Shown: positions 6,269 to 8,625 of the stretch, in pieces
How positions within the stretch are numbered: position 1 is the stretch's first letter
Layout of the letters: every line of letters begins with the position of its first letter
Source: Roseiarcus sp043739325
GTDB taxonomy: Bacteria > Pseudomonadota > Alphaproteobacteria > Rhizobiales > Beijerinckiaceae
DNA length: 8,625 nucleotides
Assembly (NCBI GenBank): GCA_043739325.1
Contig: JAYUFK010000353.1
Location: 1-8,625 of the forward strand
Direction: 5' to 3'
Translations under genes and position numbers: made by a program
The notes under the pieces: model-generated
Told to the model about the DNA's origin: nothing
What the model saw: only the letters and a program-made list of their open reading frames with translations
The model's database searches: none

Positions 6269-6472
6269 ATGGCGGAACTTGGGGAATAGGCGGGAAGAAT
6301 TATCCAACGCCTGGACCGCTTCGCGGCTCCGGCGCTCGATGCCGCGATGCGCGGGATAAAGGCGCCCAAGTCGATGATATCTATTGAAACCTCGCGCTGT
6401 TTGGCGCGGCCGGCAAGCATCGAGTCAACCTGCGCCGCGCTCACTGAAAAACGTGCGCCGATTGGCGCCTAA
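6269..6472 (+). pseudogene. Interrupted short gene behind the LexA-box promoter (TAG at codon 7)
   Basis: ATG 6269 has AAGGA (6255-6259) nine bases upstream and lies about 66 bases after the predicted SOS transcript start. The frame reads six codons (MAELGE), a TAG at 6287-6289, and then 60 more codons to TAA 6470-6472. The part after TAG, 'AGRIIQRLDRFAAPALDAAM', looks like real helical protein with GC-rich third positions, and quality fades later. A single C-to-T change from CAG would create the TAG. There is a weak resemblance to the upstream 92-residue protein: both have a Gly-Arg-hydrophobic helix and then 'ETSR', encoded by the shared 13-mer GAAACCTCGCGCT at 5917 and 6386. It may be a relic paralogue, a very short leader peptide, or a chance frame. 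Confidence 0.35.
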
Positions 6473-6600
6473 CTTTCTGAAAAGACTCAATCGATGGCCA
6501 AAGTGCGATTTTCTCCGCCGCCGGCCATCGCCAGGCGCCCTCTCATTCGCGCGAATCGCCGGGGCGCGGTAGAAGCGCTCTTCACCGCTCGGACCCCTTC

Positions 6601-7365
6601 ATGCGCATTCTCCTGACCAACGATGACGGCATCCACGCGCCGGGGCTGAAAGTGCTTGAAGCCATCGCCAAGGCGCTCAGCGACGACGTGTTCGTCGTCG
6701 CGCCGGAGAGCGATCAATCGGGCGTCGCACATTCGCTCTCGCTCAGCGATCCGCTGCGGCTGCGAAACATCGGCCCGCGCCATTACGCCGTTCAGGGCAC
6801 GCCGACCGATTGCGTGATTATGGGCGTGCGCAAGATCATGGCCGACCACAAGCCGGATTTGATCCTGTCAGGCGTCAATCGCGGCCAGAATGTCGCCGAG
6901 GATGTCACCTATTCCGGCACGATCGCCGCGTGTATCGAAGCGGCGCTGCTCGGCGTTCCAGCGATTGCCATGTCCCAATCGTTCTGGAGCGCTGAAGGCG
7001 ATAAGGCCGTGCACTGGGAGTGCGCCCAATCGCATGGGCCGGATCTCGTGAGCAAGATACTTTCCACGGGCATAGCTCCGGGAACGCTCATCAACGTCAA
7101 TTTTCCGCCTTGCCCGGCGAATGAGGTCAAGGGCATCGCTGTGACAACTCAAGGACGACGCGATGCGGATTTGATGCGCGTCGAAGAGCGGCGCGATGGG
7201 CGCGGCAACCCATATTTTTGGCTGATGTTCCAGAAGGCCAATTTCACGCCCGGCGAGGGCACCGATCTGGCGGCGCTGGCGGACAACAGAATCGCCGTGA
7301 CGCCGCTGCGGCCGGATTTGACTGACGAGGCGGAGCGAAGGCGCTTTGCGATGAGTTTCGCATGA
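6601..7365 (+). CDS. surE: 5'/3'-nucleotidase SurE
   Basis: The 254-residue protein is the metal-dependent nucleoside 5'/3'-monophosphatase SurE, which also trims short polyphosphate in E. coli and supports stationary-phase survival. 'MRILLTNDDGIHAPGL' gives the metal ligands D8-D9. 'APESDQSGVAHSLSL' supplies S40, and 'SGVNRGQNVAEDVTYSGTIA' supplies N93, the expected fourth ligand. The length is typical. It is cytoplasmic, with no signal peptide. No clear Shine-Dalgarno precedes ATG 6601, but the start is fixed by homology. pcm and the LysM lipoprotein follow, the familiar surE-pcm-nlpD grouping. The TGA overlaps an ATG (ATGA, 7362-7365) that opens a 16-codon minigene leading to pcm. Confidence 0.97.
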   Translation: MRILLTNDDGIHAPGLKVLEAIAKALSDDVFVVAPESDQSGVAHSLSLSDPLRLRNIGPRHYAVQGTPTDCVIMGVRKIMADHKPDLILSGVNRGQNVAEDVTYSGTIAACIEAALLGVPAIAMSQSFWSAEGDKAVHWECAQSHGPDLVSKILSTGIAPGTLINVNFPPCPANEVKGIAVTTQGRRDADLMRVEERRDGRGNPYFWLMFQKANFTPGEGTDLAALADNRIAVTPLRPDLTDEAERRRFAMSFA

Positions 7366-7412
7366 AAGACGTTTCGGCAATCACCAGTTTACCCGCCGGG
7401 GGCGCCGGTTGA
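7362..7412 (+). CDS. Possible 16-codon minigene coupling surE to pcm
   Basis: ATG 7362 overlaps the surE TGA, and the frame encodes MKDVSAITSLPAGGAG. Its TGA (7410-7412) overlaps the TTG start proposed for pcm (7409-7411). Such end-to-end overlaps would let terminating ribosomes restart twice. No family is recognised, and the peptide may have no function of its own. A chance frame is quite possible. Confidence 0.25.
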   Translation: MKDVSAITSLPAGGAG

Positions 7413-8068
7413 TCTCTCCTTCGGATGCCGAGGAACGCGCGCAATTCATGTTGCGAATGCGCGCGCGCGGCATCCAGGACCTGGCGCTGCTGCGCGCCCT
7501 GGAGCGGGCGCCGCGCGCTCTCTTTATCCCGCAGCGTTACAGCGACATGTCGGCCCGCGATATCGTGCTGCCGATTGGCTGCGGCCAGACCGCGCCGCCG
7601 CCCTCGATCGTCGCCTCGATGATTCAGATACTCGATGTGAAAAAGCAGCATAGCGTGTTCGAGATCGGAACTGGTACGGGTTACGCGACGGCCTTGCTGG
7701 CGCAACTGGCGGGGCAGGTGCTCTCCGTCGAGCGCTGTCAGTCGCTGGCGCTGGAAGCCTCGGCCCGGCTCGAGACCTTCGGTGTCAAGAACGCGCAGGT
7801 CGCCTGGGCCGACGGGCTCGCGACAAGCCCAGGCATCGGGCGCTTCGACCGGATCATCGTGCATGGTCTGATCGACGCCGCCCATCAACCGCTCTCCGAC
7901 TTGCTGGCGGCGGATGGCGTCCTGGTCGCCGTCATGATCGACGAAAGCGTCGGCGATCAATGTATTGTGCGACTCGCTCGCGCCGCCGACGGCGCGCTGG
8001 TTCCCAGCGAACATGGCCCGGCGCGATCGTTCATGGCTCTGGCGCCGGGGCTCACGCGTGGCCTTTGA
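7409..8068 (+). CDS. pcm: Protein-L-isoaspartate O-methyltransferase-family protein (divergent)
   Basis: The 219-residue protein is a Rossmann-fold, AdoMet-dependent enzyme of the PCMT family, which repairs L-isoaspartyl residues in aged proteins. 'ALERAPRALFIPQRY' (30-44) is the family N-terminal signature. 'VFEIGTGTGYATALLAQL' (83-100) is the AdoMet motif I, followed by 'VLSVER' (104-109) and 'FDRIIVHG' (146-153). The usual 'GQTISQP' substrate loop reads G59-Q60-TAPPP here, and the usual 'TAA' after 'DAIIV' is changed as well, so repair activity is less certain than the fold. The start is inferred as TTG 7409, because no ATG or GTG gives a sensible N-terminus and the frame upstream lacks a start. 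A G-run at 7398-7402 is the only ribosome-site candidate. It lies between surE and the lipoprotein gene. Confidence 0.88.
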   Translation: MISPSDAEERAQFMLRMRARGIQDLALLRALERAPRALFIPQRYSDMSARDIVLPIGCGQTAPPPSIVASMIQILDVKKQHSVFEIGTGTGYATALLAQLAGQVLSVERCQSLALEASARLETFGVKNAQVAWADGLATSPGIGRFDRIIVHGLIDAAHQPLSDLLAADGVLVAVMIDESVGDQCIVRLARAADGALVPSEHGPARSFMALAPGLTRGL

Positions 8069-8078
8069 TGTGCCAAAA

Positions 8079-8092
8079 GGCGCCAAAGCGCC
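8079..8092. other. Short hairpin after pcm
   Basis: GGCGC (8079-8083) and GCGCC (8088-8092) pair around a 4-base loop, 11 bases past the pcm stop. On the plus strand no T-run follows. On the minus strand TTTT follows the stem, but there is no minus-strand gene to end. A terminator role is weak. Confidence 0.2.
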
Positions 8093-8186
8093 CTAAATCG
8101 GCAACAATCGATTCATCTTAAACCTTCCCTTAACTGCCCTGAGTCTAAATGGGCTTATTGCGGTGCGTTGCGAGTGAGTTGATCCG

Positions 8187-8625
8187 ATGAGTGATGGTGC
8201 AGCTTTGAACAGAACGCGAATTGTGGCGCGTCTCGCCCTGACCGGTCTGGTTGGGATTTGGCTCTCAGGTTGTTCGTCGGATTCGACGCGCTTGTCCGAG
8301 TCTTTGTCCAATCCCTTTTCAAATCCCTTCTCGACTGCGTCGAACGACGCTGGCGCTCCGGCGCAATCTCTGACTTCCAACGCCGCTTCGCAGCCCCGTT
8401 CCGATGTGGCCGCCGCCGCTCACAGCAGCCCGGTGACCGTCGCCGCGTTGCCGTCGCCAACACCGACGAGCGCCATCAAGAATGCCGAAACGCAGACCGC
8501 CTCGGGCTCAGTCAACGGCTGGCGCGCCGCCGGCGGCACGCCGATCGTCGTCGCCAGCGGCGAGAATGCCGACACTCTATCGCGTCGCTACGGCGTACCT
8601 GTTGTCGCGCTGCTCGGCGCGAATG
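8187..8625 (+). CDS. LysM lipoprotein, NlpD/M23-peptidase-like, N-terminal part (3' end outside window)
   Basis: ATG 8187 opens a frame that runs off the window end (146 codons visible). Residues 9-28 form a basic-hydrophobic signal peptide ending in the lipobox 'WLSGC', with Cys29 as the lipidated residue. Next is a long Ser/Ala/Pro/Thr-rich linker (about 30-120) containing the tandem 'SNPFSNPFST'. The start of a LysM domain, 'VVASGENADTLSRRYGVPVV', then binds peptidoglycan. Its position after surE-pcm and the lipobox-linker-LysM order match NlpD-type lipoproteins. Their C-terminal M23 (LytM) domain, which activates amidases or cuts peptidoglycan, would lie beyond the window. The Shine-Dalgarno is weak (GAGTGAG, 8172-8178). 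The 118-base gap before it, AT-richer than its surroundings, probably carries its own promoter. Confidence 0.85.
   Translation, partial: MSDGAALNRTRIVARLALTGLVGIWLSGCSSDSTRLSESLSNPFSNPFSTASNDAGAPAQSLTSNAASQPRSDVAAAAHSSPVTVAALPSPTPTSAIKNAETQTASGSVNGWRAAGGTPIVVASGENADTLSRRYGVPVVALLGAN

Larger units (their letters stand above)
6061..6600. other. 540-base stretch between the small coiled-coil gene and surE, without an intact gene
   Basis: No intact gene of convincing composition is seen on either strand. The stretch contains a LexA-box promoter (6168-6197), an interrupted short frame (6269-6472) and a GCGCC/GGCGC hairpin (6455-6459 and 6464-6468). The last 125 bases before surE should hold its promoter, but no good -35/-10 pair or Shine-Dalgarno stands out. 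I see no tRNA or repeat array. Confidence 0.6.

Noticed and set aside
5593..6444. 283-codon open frame on the minus strand covering the small coiled-coil gene
   Set aside because: Its product is low-complexity Arg/Pro/Ala at the C-terminus where it lies opposite serS, and it has no recognisable domain. Such frames are common opposite GC-rich genes.
8118..8133. CtrA binding site upstream of the lipoprotein gene
   Set aside because: The two TTAA halves are separated by 8 bases, not the required 7, so it is not called as a site.
1..8625. CRISPR array, tRNA/rRNA genes, insertion sequences
   Set aside because: No regularly spaced repeats, no tRNA cloverleaf and no transposase-like frame were seen on reading both strands by eye.

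Overview
The window is high-GC and densely coded. Almost every reading frame is a recognisable alphaproteobacterial housekeeping gene. The order tatA-tatB-tatC ... serS ... surE-pcm-LysM lipoprotein is an arrangement known from Rhizobiales/Hyphomicrobiales, and the protein variants fit that order (TatA 'SIWHW', TatB 'EFQGQF', SerRS 'SSCSLCGDFQARRMNAR'). A methylotroph-like family such as Methylocystaceae or Beijerinckiaceae is possible, but that is only an impression.

Layout. Positions 1-363 hold the 3' end of recJ. It converges on a minus-strand pair, a RidA/YjgF-family protein followed without a gap by a glycerophosphodiester phosphodiesterase. The recJ and phosphodiesterase stop codons share the palindrome CTAG. 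A 227-base divergent gap follows, with a candidate promoter and nested hairpins, and then the twin-arginine translocase operon tatA-tatB-tatC. Sixteen bases after tatC is an EamA-type (cysteine/O-acetylserine exporter-like) transporter, whose end overlaps the start of serS by 8 bases. After serS come a 92-residue coiled-coil-like protein of unknown function and a 540-base stretch with no intact gene. surE, pcm and the start of a LysM lipoprotein (NlpD-like) close the window. These last three form the stationary-phase/repair and cell-wall set also seen as surE-pcm-nlpD in enterobacteria.

Two things stand out. First, serS is about 50 residues longer than usual. The extra residues sit in one in-frame block just before the TAE substrate-binding motif. 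The DNA of that block is about 44% GC by hand count, while the flanking serS sequence is clearly GC-rich. It looks like an acquired insertion in an essential enzyme. Second, the 'empty' stretch before surE contains a textbook alphaproteobacterial LexA box (GTTC-N7-GTTC). The box lies over the -10 of a good sigma-70-type promoter. A Shine-Dalgarno and ATG follow, and the frame they open is cut by TAG at codon 7. This suggests an SOS-regulated gene that is broken, very short, or hit by a sequence error.

Smaller points: a 16-codon minigene links surE to the TTG start of pcm by overlapping stop/start codons; the Pcm substrate loop departs from the usual TISQP; TatB lacks the usual N-terminal glutamate; and two mutually exclusive hairpins can form upstream of tatA.
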